A DNA stretch of 32,174 nt from Colwellia sp. (GCA_022969175.1 JALJPB010000050.1:1-32174), one strand, 5' to 3'; shown: positions 1 through 10,492, numbered from the stretch's first letter. Notes: generated from the sequence alone by a model not told the origin. Program-made: numbers and translations.

Positions 1-963
1 CGTTATATTAATAGCGTGGCTACTTTGGCGAATGCAAAAAGTGGTCAAATCGCTTTCTTAGCAAACAGTAAATATCGACAACAATTAACGGCTACTCAAG
101 CTAGTGCTGTGATCATCTCGCCAGATTGTGTTACTGACTGCCCGAGTCATGCGTTGGTGATGGATAACCCTTATATGGGATATGCACTGGTGGCGCAATT
201 GTTAGACACAACACCTGCCCCTGCAACTGAAATTCATCCTAGCGCTATTATTGATAGTAGTGCTCAGCTGGCTGCGAACGTTTGCATTGGCGCTAATTCC
301 GTTATCGAAGCGGGAGCCGTTATTAGCGAAGGTGTTTGTATTGGTGCTGGTTGTTTTATTGGTCAAAATGTTAACATAGGAGCTAATACCAATATTTGGT
401 CAAATGTTAGTATTTATCATCAAGTAGTGATAGGAGAAAACTGCTGTGTTCAAGCGAATACCGTCATTGGCTCTGATGGCTTTGGTTATGCTAAAAATAA
501 AGGCCAATGGATAAAAATACCACAACTCGGTAGTGTAATTATCGGCAACAGGGTTGAAATCGGCGCTAGTACCACCATTGATAGGGGAGCGCTGGATAGT
601 ACCATTATTAAAGATGGTGTTATTTTGGATAACCAAATACAAATAGCTCATAATGTTGTCATTGGTGAGAATACAGCTATTGCTGCCTGCAGCGTTATTG
701 CCGGAAGTACAACGGTTGGCAAAAATTGCACCGTGGCTGGTTTAGTCGGCATTAACGGTCATATTACTATTGTTGATGGCTGCGTATTTACCGGTATGAC
801 AATGGTGACTAAAAACATGGTTAAGCCAGGAGTATACTCTTCAGGTATGCCAGCTGCTGATAATAGAGAATGGAATAAAACCAATGCTAGAATCAGGAAG
901 TTAGAATCACTGACAAAGCGAGTTAAAGAATTAGAAGGCCAGTTGAGCTTATTAAAAAATTAA
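1..963 (+). CDS. lpxD: LpxD, UDP-3-O-acylglucosamine N-acyltransferase (5' end outside window)
   Basis: LpxD adds the second 3-hydroxyacyl chain, from acyl-ACP, to UDP-3-O-acylglucosamine in the cytoplasmic part of lipid A synthesis. The reading frame is open from base 1 (codons for RYINS precede the GTG at 16). This stretch aligns with the internal ITGVASMQSAQTG region of E. coli LpxD, so the GTG is not the true start and roughly 25-30 N-terminal residues lie upstream. The N-terminal uridine-binding part is followed by many left-handed beta-helix hexapeptides (IGANSVIEAG, IGAGCFIGQN). The DGFGYA and EIGAS-TTIDRGALD signatures are present, and the catalytic His is in QIAHNVV (codon 649-651). 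The C-terminus ends in a coiled, charged helix (RKLESLTKRVKELEGQL). It is followed by fabZ and lpxA, as in most gammaproteobacteria. Confidence 0.97.
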   Translation, partial: RYINSVATLANAKSGQIAFLANSKYRQQLTATQASAVIISPDCVTDCPSHALVMDNPYMGYALVAQLLDTTPAPATEIHPSAIIDSSAQLAANVCIGANSVIEAGAVISEGVCIGAGCFIGQNVNIGANTNIWSNVSIYHQVVIGENCCVQANTVIGSDGFGYAKNKGQWIKIPQLGSVIIGNRVEIGASTTIDRGALDSTIIKDGVILDNQIQIAHNVVIGENTAIAACSVIAGSTTVGKNCTVAGLVGINGHITIVDGCVFTGMTMVTKNMVKPGVYSSGMPAADNREWNKTNARIRKLESLTKRVKELEGQLSLLKN

Positions 964-1024
964 TAAGCAGGTACAAACATACAAATTAACAAATAGCTAA
1001 ACCTATTTTAAAAGGAATGAAAAT

Positions 1025-1477
1025 TTGGATACCCCAAAAAACGTTATTGAAATTCAAGAAATTCAATCAATAATCCCACATCGCTATCCGATGTTATTAG
1101 TTGATCGAGTTCTTGATTATCAACCAGGTAAGTGGTTGCACGCAATTAAAAATGTTTCAATAAATGAGCCGGTTTTTAATGGACACTTTCCTGATTTGCC
1201 GATTTTTCCTGGCGTGATGATTTTAGAAGCTTTAGCTCAAGCAACTGGTATTTTAGGTTTTAGAAGTACAGAAGAACGAGGTGAAAATGAAATGTATTTA
1301 TTTGCCTCAATTGACAAAGCACGTTTTAAAAAACCTGTGGTACCAGGAGATACACTTCATTTGCATGTAGACTTTATTAAAGAGCGTCGCGGTATGTGGA
1401 AATTTTATGGTGAAGCAAAAGTAGAGGGTAAAGTAGTTTGCTCTGCTGAATTAATGTGTGCGAGACGGGCTTTATAG
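1025..1477 (+). CDS. fabZ: FabZ, 3-hydroxyacyl-[ACP] dehydratase
   Basis: FabZ dehydrates (3R)-hydroxyacyl-ACP to trans-2-enoyl-ACP in fatty acid elongation and competes with LpxA/LpxD for hydroxyacyl-ACP. The protein is 150 residues, the usual length, with a single hot-dog fold. The [12 protein letters not shown] opening, catalytic His54 in [12 protein letters not shown] and Glu68 in [10 protein letters not shown] are all present, as is the C-terminal [10 protein letters not shown]. The start is TTG at 1025: AAAGGA at 1011-1016 lies 8 nt upstream, and the nearby ATG at 1017 is in another frame. It sits 61 nt after lpxD and 58 nt before lpxA. Confidence 0.97.
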   Translation: MDTPKNVIEIQEIQSIIPHRYPMLLVDRVLDYQPGKWLHAIKNVSINEPVFNGHFPDLPIFPGVMILEALAQATGILGFRSTEERGENEMYLFASIDKARFKKPVVPGDTLHLHVDFIKERRGMWKFYGEAKVEGKVVCSAELMCARRAL

Positions 1478-1535
1478 TTTAAGTTAGACACATGATTTTT
1501 GATATTTTCGTTTATTACTATTTGAGTTAAATAAC

Positions 1536-2306
1536 ATGATCCATCCACAAGCTATTGTTGAGCCCAGTGCTCAAATCGGTGAAAATGTCACTATTGGTCC
1601 TTGGAGTTATATCGGCGAAGGCGTTATTATTGGTGATAACTGTGAGATTAACTCTCATGTTGTCATTAAAGGCCCTACACGTATTGGTAAAGGGAATCGT
1701 TTCTTTCAATTTGCCAGTATTGGTGAAGAGTGCCAAGATTTAAAATATGATGGTGAACCAACTGAACTAGTGATTGGTGACAATAATACTTTCCGCGAGA
1801 GTTGCACAATTCATCGAGGAACTATTCAGGACAACAGTTTAACGCAAATTGGTAGCAACAATTTGTTTATGGCCTACACTCACGTTGCTCATGACTGTAT
1901 TGTTGGTGATAACTGTATTATGGCTAATAATGCCTCATTAGCTGGACATGTACACCTTGGCGATAATGTTATTATTGGTGGTATGTCTGGTATTCATCAA
2001 TTTTGTCATATCGGCCCCCACAGTTTTATTGCAGCTAATGCCTTAGTATTAAAAGATGTTCCTGCATTTGTTATGGCTTCTGGACATCCAGCCAAACCCT
2101 TTGGTTTAAACTCTGAAGGCTTGAAACGTCGAGGTTTTGAGAAAGAAACTATCGCCAATATTAAGAGAGCTTATAAACAAGTTTACCGTAAAGGCTTAAC
2201 GGTTGATGAAGCGCTCGAATCAGTGAAAACATTGGCAGAAAAAACACCTGAAGTGAACATTTTTATTGAAATTGTTAAAAATTCAACTCGCGGTATTATT
2301 CGATAA
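1536..2306 (+). CDS. lpxA: LpxA, acyl-ACP--UDP-N-acetylglucosamine O-acyltransferase
   Basis: LpxA performs the first, reversible step of lipid A synthesis, moving a 3-hydroxyacyl group from ACP to the 3-OH of UDP-GlcNAc. The protein has 256 residues (E. coli 262). An N-terminal left-handed beta-helix of hexapeptides (residues about 1-180; IGENVTIGPW, VIGDNNTFRE) leads into a helical C-terminus with GLKRRGFEKETI and a final STRGIIR. His116 and His119 in THVAHDC correspond to E. coli His122 and the catalytic His125. The ATG at 1536 matches the family start. An intrinsic terminator follows 18 nt after the stop, so in this genome lpxA ends a transcription unit. Confidence 0.97.
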   Translation: MIHPQAIVEPSAQIGENVTIGPWSYIGEGVIIGDNCEINSHVVIKGPTRIGKGNRFFQFASIGEECQDLKYDGEPTELVIGDNNTFRESCTIHRGTIQDNSLTQIGSNNLFMAYTHVAHDCIVGDNCIMANNASLAGHVHLGDNVIIGGMSGIHQFCHIGPHSFIAANALVLKDVPAFVMASGHPAKPFGLNSEGLKRRGFEKETIANIKRAYKQVYRKGLTVDEALESVKTLAEKTPEVNIFIEIVKNSTRGIIR

Positions 2307-2324
2307 TTTTAATTGAATACTAAT

Positions 2325-2356
2325 AAAGCTAACTTTAGCGTTAGCTTTGTTTTTTC
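2325..2356 (+). terminator. Rho-independent terminator after lpxA
   Basis: A perfect 9-bp stem (AAAGCTAAC at 2325-2333, GTTAGCTTT at 2340-2348) closes a 6-nt loop and is followed by GTTTTTTC. It lies between lpxA and lpxB, which are tightly linked in E. coli. lpxB therefore needs either read-through or its own promoter in 2357-2405. Confidence 0.85.
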
Positions 2357-2405
2357 ATTTAATTAGATGCTTTTATTTTAAACCTAAATTGCGAATACAT
2401 CCTTA

Positions 2406-3581
2406 ATGAGCCATTCAAAAATATCTCACAAAAATTCTTCCCCCGTCATCGCTATCGTTGTTGGTGAACATTCAGGCGATACCTTAGGGGAAGGATTAAT
2501 ACTTGCACTGAAAAAAATCTACCCTGATGCTAAATTTATTGGGATAGGTGGTCCTAGAATGAAAGCTATTGGTTTCGAAAGCCTCTTTGTTATGGATGAG
2601 CTTTCGGTAATGGGGATATTTGAAGTTTTAGGTCGTCTGCGCCGTTTATTGTATATTAGAAAATCGCTCTTCGAATATTTTGCGAAAAATAAACCGGATG
2701 TCTTCATTGGTATCGATGCGCCCGATTTTAATATTACTCTTGAACAACGATTAAAAAACCAAAATATTAAAACCGTTCATTACGTCAGCCCTTCAGTGTG
2801 GGCATGGCGCGAAAAAAGGGTTTTTAAAATAGCTAAAGCGACCAATTTGGTTTTATCATTATTGCCATTTGAAAAAGCATTTTACGATAGACATCAAATA
2901 CCTTGTACTTTTGTCGGTCATTCATTGGCTGATGATATTCCTATGGTGTCTGACAAAAAAACAGCTCGGAAGGCATTAAACTTACCAGAAGAATGTAAAG
3001 TTCTCGCTTTAATGCCTGGTAGCCGAGGAGGGGAGCTGTCACGTCTAGTTGCCCCGTTTTTAGCGACGGCAGAGCAACTTTATAAACAAGCAGTAAAAAA
3101 CAAACAAAAGCTGATATTTGTCGTTCCGATGATCAGTGAAAAAAGAGCTGAACAATTTAAAGAGTTGCAAAAAATACACTCACCACAATTACCTGTCACC
3201 ATTATTATTAATGATACCCAAACGGTGATGGCAGCAAGTGATTGTTTATTAATGGCTTCAGGTACTGTTGCCTTAGAGGCTGCTTTAATTAAACGGCCTA
3301 TGGTAGTCTGTTACAAATTTAATCCGTTAACCTATCACTTATTTAAAGGCTTCGTGAAATTGAAATGGTTCTCTTTACCTAATTTATTAGCAAATAAAGC
3401 TTTAGTTCCAGAACTATTACAAAAGGAAGTGACCGTTGAGAATATCCTTCCTTTAGTTTATGACAGGCTGTATCAAGATCAAACTGAGTTAAATGAAGAG
3501 TTCATTCATATTCACCAAACACTGAAACAAAATGCCAGTGAAAAAGCAGCCTCGGCTATAGTTGAGTTGATATCATCATGA
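2406..3581 (+). CDS. lpxB: LpxB, lipid-A-disaccharide synthase
   Basis: LpxB (glycosyltransferase family GT19) joins 2,3-diacyl-GlcN-1-P (lipid X) to UDP-2,3-diacyl-GlcN to give the lipid A disaccharide on the inner face of the inner membrane. The 391 residues are slightly longer than E. coli (382) because of a polar N-terminal leader of about 12 residues. Family signatures are [13 protein letters not shown] near the N-terminus, [32 protein letters not shown] (nucleotide-binding half) and [11 protein letters not shown] followed by PMVVCYK. Its TGA stop overlaps the rnhB start in ATGA (3578-3581), implying translational coupling. A terminator separates it from lpxA, so it probably leads a new unit lpxB-rnhB-dnaE. 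Confidence 0.97.
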   Translation: MSHSKISHKNSSPVIAIVVGEHSGDTLGEGLILALKKIYPDAKFIGIGGPRMKAIGFESLFVMDELSVMGIFEVLGRLRRLLYIRKSLFEYFAKNKPDVFIGIDAPDFNITLEQRLKNQNIKTVHYVSPSVWAWREKRVFKIAKATNLVLSLLPFEKAFYDRHQIPCTFVGHSLADDIPMVSDKKTARKALNLPEECKVLALMPGSRGGELSRLVAPFLATAEQLYKQAVKNKQKLIFVVPMISEKRAEQFKELQKIHSPQLPVTIIINDTQTVMAASDCLLMASGTVALEAALIKRPMVVCYKFNPLTYHLFKGFVKLKWFSLPNLLANKALVPELLQKEVTVENILPLVYDRLYQDQTELNEEFIHIHQTLKQNASEKAASAIVELISS

Positions 3582-4297
3582 CAGAAGAAAAAGTAAAGCA
3601 AGTTAAAACAGTTGCTAAGAAAATAGTTAATAAAGTCATCAAAAAGTCACAGCCGACTTTTGAATACCCAATTGCTTATTGTATTGCAGGTGTTGATGAA
3701 GTAGGTCGAGGCCCACTTGTTGGTGATGTTGTGACTGCTGCTGTTATTTTAGATCCCGATAACCCTATCGAGGGATTAATGGACTCAAAAAAACTCTCAG
3801 ATAAAAAACGGCAACATTTGTCAGAACAAATAAAACTACATGCTATCGCTTATGCAATTGGCCGCGCATCACCTGAAGAAATAGATACATTAAATATTTT
3901 ACATGCCACTATGCTGGCAATGCAGCGAGCGGTAGCAGGCTTGAATGTTACCCCTGATTTTGTTTTAGTAGATGGCAATCGCTGCCCTTCATTTGGTGTT
4001 CAAGGAGAGATACCTAGCCTGGCTGTTGTCAAAGGTGATGATCGGGTTAGTGAGATTAGTGCCGCATCTATCTTAGCAAAGGTGGTTCGTGATGATGAAA
4101 TGATTGCGCTTGATAAAATTCATCCTGAATATGGTTTCGCTAAACATAAAGGCTACCCAACTAAAGCTCATCTTGAAAATATTATTATTCATGGGGTTTT
4201 AGATTGTTATCGGCAAAGTTTTAAACCGGTTGCAAAAGTCTTGGCGAGTTCAAGAGCTTTTAACGATGAATACGCTCAAATCAATGGTGGTAGTTGA
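3578..4297 (+). CDS. rnhB: Ribonuclease HII
   Basis: RNase HII nicks RNA-DNA hybrids and 5' of single ribonucleotides embedded in DNA. The catalytic acids are visible: Asp40 and Glu41 in [13 protein letters not shown], Asp132 in VLVDGNR and Asp172 in [19 protein letters not shown] and [17 protein letters not shown] are also typical. At 239 residues it is about 40 longer than E. coli RnhB. Most of the excess is a Lys-rich N-terminal extension (residues 1-30, with about ten lysines) and a short tail. The start overlaps the lpxB stop by 4 nt, and the next gene, dnaE, starts 2 nt after its stop. Confidence 0.96.
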   Translation: MTEEKVKQVKTVAKKIVNKVIKKSQPTFEYPIAYCIAGVDEVGRGPLVGDVVTAAVILDPDNPIEGLMDSKKLSDKKRQHLSEQIKLHAIAYAIGRASPEEIDTLNILHATMLAMQRAVAGLNVTPDFVLVDGNRCPSFGVQGEIPSLAVVKGDDRVSEISAASILAKVVRDDEMIALDKIHPEYGFAKHKGYPTKAHLENIIIHGVLDCYRQSFKPVAKVLASSRAFNDEYAQINGGS

Positions 4298-4299
4298 TA

Positions 4300-7200
4300 A
4301 TGTCAGATGCCATTGTAAATAATACTGAGCTAGCTAAACAGCAACAACAAAACTCTAGCCTCAACCCAAGCTTTATACATTTAAGGGTCCATAGTGATTT
4401 TTCAATGTCTGATGGCTTAAAGAAAGTTAAACCATTAATTGCCAGAGCAGCAGAGCTTAATATGCCCGCTTTAGCGTTGACAGATCAAACTAACTTGTGT
4501 GGTTTAGTTAAATATTATCATGCTGCTCATGCAGCTGGTATGAAGCCTATTATAGGTTGTGACTTTTGGGTAAAAAGTGAAGAGTTAGAAGATGAGTTAT
4601 TTCGATTAGTTATAATTGCTACTAATAATGACGGTTACAAAAACCTAACAGAATTAATTTCAAAAGCCTATATGCGTGGTCATATCCAAGGTAGAGCAGT
4701 ATTAGATAAGCAATGGTTAATTGAATATAAAGAAGGTTTGATTATACTCTCTGGTGGTCGAGAAGGGGATATTGGTAAAGGATTACTAAAAGGTAACAAC
4801 GATCTGGTTGAACAATCGGTGAGTTTTTATAAACAACACTTTGATAACTGCTTTTATTTAGAGTTAATTCGGACCGGTCGAGAGAATGAAGAAAATTACC
4901 TTCACCTTGCCGTAGAGTTAGCTAGTCAAGTTGATTTACCTGTTGTTGCCACTAACGAGGTTGTTTTCTTAGTCCCAGAAAACTTTGATGCCCATGAAAT
5001 ACGAGTAGCGATTCATGATGGTTTTACCCTCGATGATAAAAGAAGACCAAAACTTTATAGCACCCAACAGTACTTACGTTCTAGTGAAGAAATGTATGAG
5101 CTGTTTATTGATATCCCAGAAGCATTAGAAAACACAGTTGAGATTGCTAAACGCTGTAATGTTACGGTAACTCTAGGGGAGTATGTTTTACCTGACTTCC
5201 CCACGGAAGGTCTAGAAATTAATGATTTTTTCATCAAAGTATCAGAAGAAGGTTTAGAGAAAAGACTCAAACATTTATTTGATACTGACGCAGATGATTT
5301 TGCACAAATAAGAAAGCCTTATGATGAACGCCTTGCGATTGAATTAAAAGTTGTTAATAACATGGGGTTTCCCGGTTATTTCTTGATCGTAATGGAGTTT
5401 ATTCAATGGAGTAAAGACAATAATATCCCGGTTGGCCCAGGTCGTGGTTCAGGAGCGGGGTCTTTAATTGCTTATGCTTTAGATATTACCGATATCGACC
5501 CGCTCAAATTTGATTTACTTTTTGAGCGTTTCTTGAATCCTGAGCGGGTATCAATGCCTGATTTTGATATCGATTTTTGCATGGACAGACGTGATGAAGT
5601 TATTGATCATGTTGCTGAGCTTTATGGTCGTGATGCAGTATCACAAATCATAACTTTCGGTACTATGGCGGCAAAGGCGGTTATTCGTGATGTTGGTCGC
5701 GTTTTAGGCCATCCGTACGGTTTTGTTGACCGGATTTCGAAATTAATCCCACCCACTCCTGGTATGACGTTAGCTAAAGCTTTCGAAGAAGAGCCTAAAC
5801 TGCCGGAAATTTATGCACAAGACAGTGAGGTTAAAGACCTAATTGATATGTGTCGGATTCTTGAAGGCACAACACGAAACGCGGGTAAACATGCCGGTGG
5901 TGTTGTTATATCACCAACTACCATTACCGACTTTGCGCCACTTTATTGTGATGAAGAAGGCAAAAACCCGGTTACTCAATTTGATAAAAATGATGTTGAG
6001 GATGCAGGGCTTGTTAAATTTGATTTCTTAGGACTTAGAACGTTAACAATATTGCAGTGGGCAATTGAGATGGCAGATGAGAAACTGCTAAAAGCGGGCA
6101 AAGATCCCATTGATATTACAGAAATCCCTCTTGAAGATCCTGCTTGTTATAAAATTTTACTAAAATCTCAAACCACCGCTGTTTTCCAATTAGAATCAAG
6201 CGGCATGAAGTCGTTAATAGCCAAACTAAAACCCGATTGCTTTGAAGATATTATTGCGTTGGTTGCCTTGTTTAGACCTGGGCCATTACAGTCAGGCATG
6301 GTTGATAACTTTATTGAACGTAAACACGGTCGAGAGGCGGTTAGCTACCCTGATGAAACTTGGCAACATCTTGATTTAAAACCGATACTTGAACCAACTT
6401 ACGGTATTATTCTATACCAAGAACAAGTCATGCAAATTGCCCAAGTACTTGCTGGCTATTCACTTGGTGGCGCAGATATGTTGCGTCGTGCTATGGGTAA
6501 GAAAAAACCAGAAGAAATGGCTAAGCAGCGAGCTGGTTTTGAAGAAGGCGCGAGAAATCGTGGTGTAGGTGGCGAGTTAGCGATGAAGATCTTCGATTTG
6601 GTGGAGAAATTTGCCGGTTATGGCTTTAACAAATCTCACTCTGCCGCCTATGCATTAGTTTCTTATCAAACACTGTGGATGAAAACACATTTTCCTGCCC
6701 CCTTTATGGCCGCAGTAATGTCTGCTGATATGGATAATACCGAAAAAATTGTTATTCTCGTTGATGAGTGTGCCAACATGGGCATAGACTTATTACCGCC
6801 TGATGTTAATGCAAGCTCATATAAATTTGCCGTTAATGATGATAATCAAATTGTTTACGGTATTGGTGCCATTAAAGGTGTTGGTGAAGGACCTATAGAG
6901 GCCATTATTAAGGCTCGGAATACTGGTGGACCTTTTGTTGATTTATTTGACTTTTGCTCACGTTTAGATCTAAAAAAGACTAACAAAAGAATCTTAGAAA
7001 AGTTGATTAAGTCAGGAGCAATGGATAATTTAGGGCCTAAAAGTGATAAAGGTCCACATCGAGCAGCATTATTCGAAACATTACCTGATGCAATTCGTGC
7101 TGCTGATCAACATGCAAAAGCTCAAGCTTTAGGACAAGATGATTTATTTGGTCTAATTAATGAAGAGCCAGATGATACTCGGCAGGTTTTTAAAGAATGT

Positions 7201-7854
7201 GCATATTGGCCTGAAGAGGTTTGGTTAGAAGGTGAAAAAGAAACACTAGGTTTATATCTAACCGGTCATCCTATTAATCGTTATTTAGCTGAAATTAAGC
7301 ATTATGGCTCAGGACGTTTAGTGAGTCTTCAACCAAAAGGCAAGGATAACCTTTCAGTAGCGATAGGTTTAGTCATTGGTGTACGAGTAATAGTAAATAA
7401 ACGAGGTCGACGATGGGCTTTAGTTACTTTAGATGATAAAAGTGCTCGAATGGATATTCGTTTGTTTCCAGATGATTATGATACCTTTGCTGATCTCCTA
7501 ACAACAGATGCAATTTTAGTCTGTAAAGGACAGGTCAGCTTTGATGATTACTCCGGAGGTATTACAATGACCGCCCGAGATATTATGACCATAGCTGATG
7601 CGCGTGAAACTTATGTGAAGTCACTTGATATTAATGTCAATAAAACATTGATATCAGAAACTTTTATTGACGACTTTACTAAGGTATTATCACCTTTTAA
7701 AGATGGGACTTGTCCTATTAGAGTATACTACCAACGTGAAGAAGCACGAGGCATGTTGCAGTTAGGTGTGCAATGGCGAGTAACACCGTCAGATTTATTG
7801 TTATATGAGTTAAAAGTTTTACTTGGTGATGATAATATAGCATTACAGTTTTAG
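4300..7854 (+). CDS. dnaE: DNA polymerase III alpha subunit
   Basis: DnaE is the catalytic subunit of the replicative polymerase (C-family). The 1184 residues compare with 1160 in E. coli, the excess being an N-terminal tail of about 20 residues rich in Gln/Asn. Domain order: PHP domain from about residue 24 ([16 protein letters not shown]), palm with [13 protein letters not shown], catalytic Asp421 and Asp423 in [13 protein letters not shown] and Asp575 in VKFDFLGLR (equivalent to E. coli D401/D403/D555), fingers, helix-hairpin-helix ([19 protein letters not shown]), then the C-terminal OB-fold and tail. I prefer ATG at 4300, directly after the rnhB stop, over an in-frame TTG at 4294 that would overlap rnhB; the difference is two residues. 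Confidence 0.98.
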   Translation: MSDAIVNNTELAKQQQQNSSLNPSFIHLRVHSDFSMSDGLKKVKPLIARAAELNMPALALTDQTNLCGLVKYYHAAHAAGMKPIIGCDFWVKSEELEDELFRLVIIATNNDGYKNLTELISKAYMRGHIQGRAVLDKQWLIEYKEGLIILSGGREGDIGKGLLKGNNDLVEQSVSFYKQHFDNCFYLELIRTGRENEENYLHLAVELASQVDLPVVATNEVVFLVPENFDAHEIRVAIHDGFTLDDKRRPKLYSTQQYLRSSEEMYELFIDIPEALENTVEIAKRCNVTVTLGEYVLPDFPTEGLEINDFFIKVSEEGLEKRLKHLFDTDADDFAQIRKPYDERLAIELKVVNNMGFPGYFLIVMEFIQWSKDNNIPVGPGRGSGAGSLIAYALDITDIDPLKFDLLFERFLNPERVSMPDFDIDFCMDRRDEVIDHVAELYGRDAVSQIITFGTMAAKAVIRDVGRVLGHPYGFVDRISKLIPPTPGMTLAKAFEEEPKLPEIYAQDSEVKDLIDMCRILEGTTRNAGKHAGGVVISPTTITDFAPLYCDEEGKNPVTQFDKNDVEDAGLVKFDFLGLRTLTILQWAIEMADEKLLKAGKDPIDITEIPLEDPACYKILLKSQTTAVFQLESSGMKSLIAKLKPDCFEDIIALVALFRPGPLQSGMVDNFIERKHGREAVSYPDETWQHLDLKPILEPTYGIILYQEQVMQIAQVLAGYSLGGADMLRRAMGKKKPEEMAKQRAGFEEGARNRGVGGELAMKIFDLVEKFAGYGFNKSHSAAYALVSYQTLWMKTHFPAPFMAAVMSADMDNTEKIVILVDECANMGIDLLPPDVNASSYKFAVNDDNQIVYGIGAIKGVGEGPIEAIIKARNTGGPFVDLFDFCSRLDLKKTNKRILEKLIKSGAMDNLGPKSDKGPHRAALFETLPDAIRAADQHAKAQALGQDDLFGLINEEPDDTRQVFKECAYWPEEVWLEGEKETLGLYLTGHPINRYLAEIKHYGSGRLVSLQPKGKDNLSVAIGLVIGVRVIVNKRGRRWALVTLDDKSARMDIRLFPDDYDTFADLLTTDAILVCKGQVSFDDYSGGITMTARDIMTIADARETYVKSLDINVNKTLISETFIDDFTKVLSPFKDGTCPIRVYYQREEARGMLQLGVQWRVTPSDLLLYELKVLLGDDNIALQF

Positions 7855-7946
7855 AGAGCTATTGGTTTTAGTAATGATTTGTTTAGTTATCGTTATTTAA
7901 CGGGTAGCAGAAAACAACGTTTATTTTGTTGTTGATTACATATTTA

Positions 7947-8000
7947 TCATCTTGAGATTAATGTTTAAATAGAAGGTTTAAACATTTGAAGTCAAGATGA
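7947..8000. repeat. Two-armed interrupted palindrome in the accA leader
   Basis: Two nested perfect 9-bp arms share one centre. The inner arms are ATGTTTAAA (7961-7969) and TTTAAACAT (7977-7985), with a 7-nt loop. The outer arms are TCATCTTGA (7947-7955) and TCAAGATGA (7992-8000). They are separated by internal loops of 5 and 6 nt. The element ends 31 nt before the accA start codon. It could fold as RNA in the accA 5' UTR or be a protein-binding site. There is no U-tract after it, so it is not an obvious terminator. Confidence 0.6.
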
Positions 8001-8031
8001 AATCATTTTTATAAGAATTAGGTAAATTTAA

Positions 8032-8988
8032 ATGTCATTAAATTTTTTAGATTTTGAGCAACCCATTGCAGAGCTTGATGCAAAAATTGAAGAATTAACG
8101 TTAGTTAATAACGGCCAAGATCTTGATTTAGATCTTGAAGATCAAATCTCTCAATTACGTGAAAAGAATAAAGAACAAACAAGGAAGATTTTTTCAAACC
8201 TTGACCCGTGGCAAACAGCACGAGTTGCTCGCCATCCTCAACGACCATTTACCTTAGATTATATTCCTCGTATTTTTACTGAATTCGATGAGTTAGCCGG
8301 TGATAGAGCTTACGCGGATGATAAAGCTATAGTTGGTGGTACGGCTCGTTTAGATGGCAAGCCAGTGATGATAATTGGTCATCAAAAAGGACGTTCAACG
8401 GCTGAGAAAGTGAAGCGTAACTTTGCTATGCCACGCCCTGAAGGTTACCGTAAAGCATTACGCTTAATGCAAATGGCTGAGCGTTTTAATATGCCTATCA
8501 TCACTTTTATTGATACACCAGGTGCATATCCTGGGGTTGGTGCTGAAGAGCGTGGGCAAAGTGAGGCAATTGCCCGTAATTTGAAAGTTATGGCTCGCTT
8601 AACGGTACCAATTATTTGTACTGTTATTGGCGAAGGTGGTTCAGGTGGTGCATTAGCTATTGGTGTTGGTGATCGCGTTAACATGCTTCAATATGCAACA
8701 TACGCGGTTATATCTCCTGAGGGTTGTGCTTCAATTTTATGGAAAACTGCAGAAAAAGCGCCTACCGCAGCGGCTGCCATGGGCATTACAGCACAACGAA
8801 TAAAAGAGCTAGACCTGATTAACAATATTGTCGAAGAACCATTAGGTGGTGCCCATCGCGATATGGATTTAATGGCGGCACAATTAAAACAGCGGTTGAA
8901 AACTGATTTGAATGATTTACTAGGTTTATCTAAAGATGAACTTGTTGATCAACGATATGAACGTTTAATGTCATTCGGTTACTGTTAA
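8032..8988 (+). CDS. accA: AccA, acetyl-CoA carboxylase carboxyltransferase alpha subunit
   Basis: AccA pairs with AccD to transfer the carboxyl group from carboxybiotin to acetyl-CoA, making malonyl-CoA for fatty acid synthesis. The 318 residues match the family (E. coli 319). [19 protein letters not shown] is a typical N-terminus. The crotonase-like carboxyltransferase core contains [45 protein letters not shown], the glycine-rich [15 protein letters not shown] and [15 protein letters not shown]. It is 177 nt after dnaE, and that gap holds a structured palindrome. A 13-bp hairpin follows its stop. Confidence 0.98.
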   Translation: MSLNFLDFEQPIAELDAKIEELTLVNNGQDLDLDLEDQISQLREKNKEQTRKIFSNLDPWQTARVARHPQRPFTLDYIPRIFTEFDELAGDRAYADDKAIVGGTARLDGKPVMIIGHQKGRSTAEKVKRNFAMPRPEGYRKALRLMQMAERFNMPIITFIDTPGAYPGVGAEERGQSEAIARNLKVMARLTVPIICTVIGEGGSGGALAIGVGDRVNMLQYATYAVISPEGCASILWKTAEKAPTAAAAMGITAQRIKELDLINNIVEEPLGGAHRDMDLMAAQLKQRLKTDLNDLLGLSKDELVDQRYERLMSFGYC

Positions 8989-8998
8989 AATAAGTTAT

Positions 8999-9038
8999 TT
9001 TGTCAGTTTAGTTGTTTTATTCTAGCTAAACTGACAAA
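8999..9038. other. 13-bp perfect hairpin between accA and tilS
   Basis: The arm 8999-9011 (TTTGTCAGTTTAG) is perfectly complementary to 9026-9038 (CTAAACTGACAAA), with a 14-nt loop. It starts 11 nt after the accA stop and ends 17 nt before the tilS start. No U-tract follows on either strand, so a 3'-end stabilising or tilS-leader structure is more likely than a classical terminator. Confidence 0.6.
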
Positions 9039-9055
9039 TTCAACTGCTCACCTTT

Positions 9056-10492
9056 ATGTCACTTATTCAAACGACCCTAAGCCAATTTTTTAACAGGTTT
9101 CCTAAACGGCCAATCGTAGTTGCTTATAGCGGCGGTATTGATTCTCAAGTATTACTTCATGCTCTTTCACAATTAAAGCTTAAAAATTTACTGTCCAATG
9201 AACTTTCTGTCTGTCATATCAATCATGGCTTAAGCCGAAATTCTCGGACTTGGCAACAAGCGGCCGAAAAGTTTTGTCAGCAACTCTCTTTGCCTATTCA
9301 AGTCTTTGAAGTTAATGTAAAAGAAGTCGCTGGCGAAAGTTTAGAGGCGCTAGCGCGCGAAGCAAGATATAAAGCACTTAAGGCATATGCCGCTAACAAT
9401 GCACTTATTGTTACTGGCCATCATTTAGACGATCAAAGTGAAACCTTCTTATTAGCGTTAAAAAGAGGAGCAGGCTTAAAAGGATTATCTGCTATGGCAG
9501 AGACGGTTAAGTTGCATTTTTCTTCACCATTAGCTTCCACAACAGAGCCAAGTGAGCAATTATTAGTTAGACCTTTGCTTAATGTCCCTAGAAAAGAGAT
9601 TGATAGTTATGCATTAGCACATAAATTGACTTGGGTAGAAGATGAGTCCAATGAAGATCTTCGTTTTGATCGAAATTTCATTCGTCATCAAATTATGCCT
9701 TTGTTAACTAATCGCTGGCCAGCAATGTTAACTACTATTAAGCGCAGCAGTGAGCATTGTCAAGAAGGGCAGTTGTTATTAACAGAGCTCGCCCAACAAG
9801 ATCTGGCTAATTGCCAGTTATCGCCATCAAGTTTATCAGTTTATGAATTAACACAATTATCATCAGCAAGGTTTAATAACCTCATTCGTTATTTTCTTGA
9901 AATTAACCAATGCTTGATGCCAAGTACTAAGCAATTACAGCAGATCCAGTGGCAACTTTTGGCAGCAAGTGATAAATCTCCTGAAATAAAAGTATCCAGC
10001 TATTGGTTACGGCGTTTTAAAGGGGCATTAATTATCACGCCTGATTATCAAAATCTATTGACTTGGCAACATCAGTTTTCAATTGGAAGTTTAAAAAATT
10101 CCAAAAAAATTATTAAACTGCCTGATGGTTTAGGGCAACTATGTTTTGAACTAGATATTAATGATGGTAATAATCAACAATCTTGCAACGATGAATTTGG
10201 CATAGTTCAATATCTAAAGGCCCCTGAGTCTGCTCAACAAATCACCATTCGATTTTCTCATGATAACCCCAAATGTTTACCTGACTTTCGCCAGCATTCA
10301 CGTGAATTAAAAAAGGTCTTACAAGAGCTCAATATTGCCCCTTGGCAAAGAAAAAGAATTCCCTTTATTTATTATAACAATGTACTTGTTAGTGCTGTAG
10401 GTTATTTTATCTGTAAAGAATATCTTGCAGAAAAAAGAGATGTAGCAGTTGTTTTATCTTGTAAAAAGGTTAGCTCGTCTATTAATAACTAG
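9056..10492 (+). CDS. tilS: TilS, tRNA(Ile)-lysidine synthase
   Basis: TilS converts C34 of the CAU-anticodon tRNA-Ile to lysidine using ATP and lysine, so that the tRNA reads AUA codons. The N-terminal PP-loop ATPase domain has the SGGIDS motif (residues 25-30), then CHINHGL, LAREARYKAL and TGHHLDDQSETFLL. The middle part has VRPLLNVPRKEI and WVEDESNED, with the substrate-binding R-DRNFIRHQI stretch. A TilS C-terminal domain carries RQHSRELKKVLQELNIAPWQR. At 478 residues it is about 45 longer than E. coli (432). I see no good ribosome binding site before ATG 9056. Confidence 0.96.
   Translation: MSLIQTTLSQFFNRFPKRPIVVAYSGGIDSQVLLHALSQLKLKNLLSNELSVCHINHGLSRNSRTWQQAAEKFCQQLSLPIQVFEVNVKEVAGESLEALAREARYKALKAYAANNALIVTGHHLDDQSETFLLALKRGAGLKGLSAMAETVKLHFSSPLASTTEPSEQLLVRPLLNVPRKEIDSYALAHKLTWVEDESNEDLRFDRNFIRHQIMPLLTNRWPAMLTTIKRSSEHCQEGQLLLTELAQQDLANCQLSPSSLSVYELTQLSSARFNNLIRYFLEINQCLMPSTKQLQQIQWQLLAASDKSPEIKVSSYWLRRFKGALIITPDYQNLLTWQHQFSIGSLKNSKKIIKLPDGLGQLCFELDINDGNNQQSCNDEFGIVQYLKAPESAQQITIRFSHDNPKCLPDFRQHSRELKKVLQELNIAPWQRKRIPFIYYNNVLVSAVGYFICKEYLAEKRDVAVVLSCKKVSSSINN

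Noticed and set aside
16..18. GTG as start of lpxD
   Set aside because: The upstream frame is open to base 1 and encodes residues that align with the interior of LpxD, so the gene is truncated by the window.
4294..4299. TTG as start of dnaE
   Set aside because: ATG at 4300 directly follows the rnhB stop and is the stronger start; the TTG overlaps rnhB.
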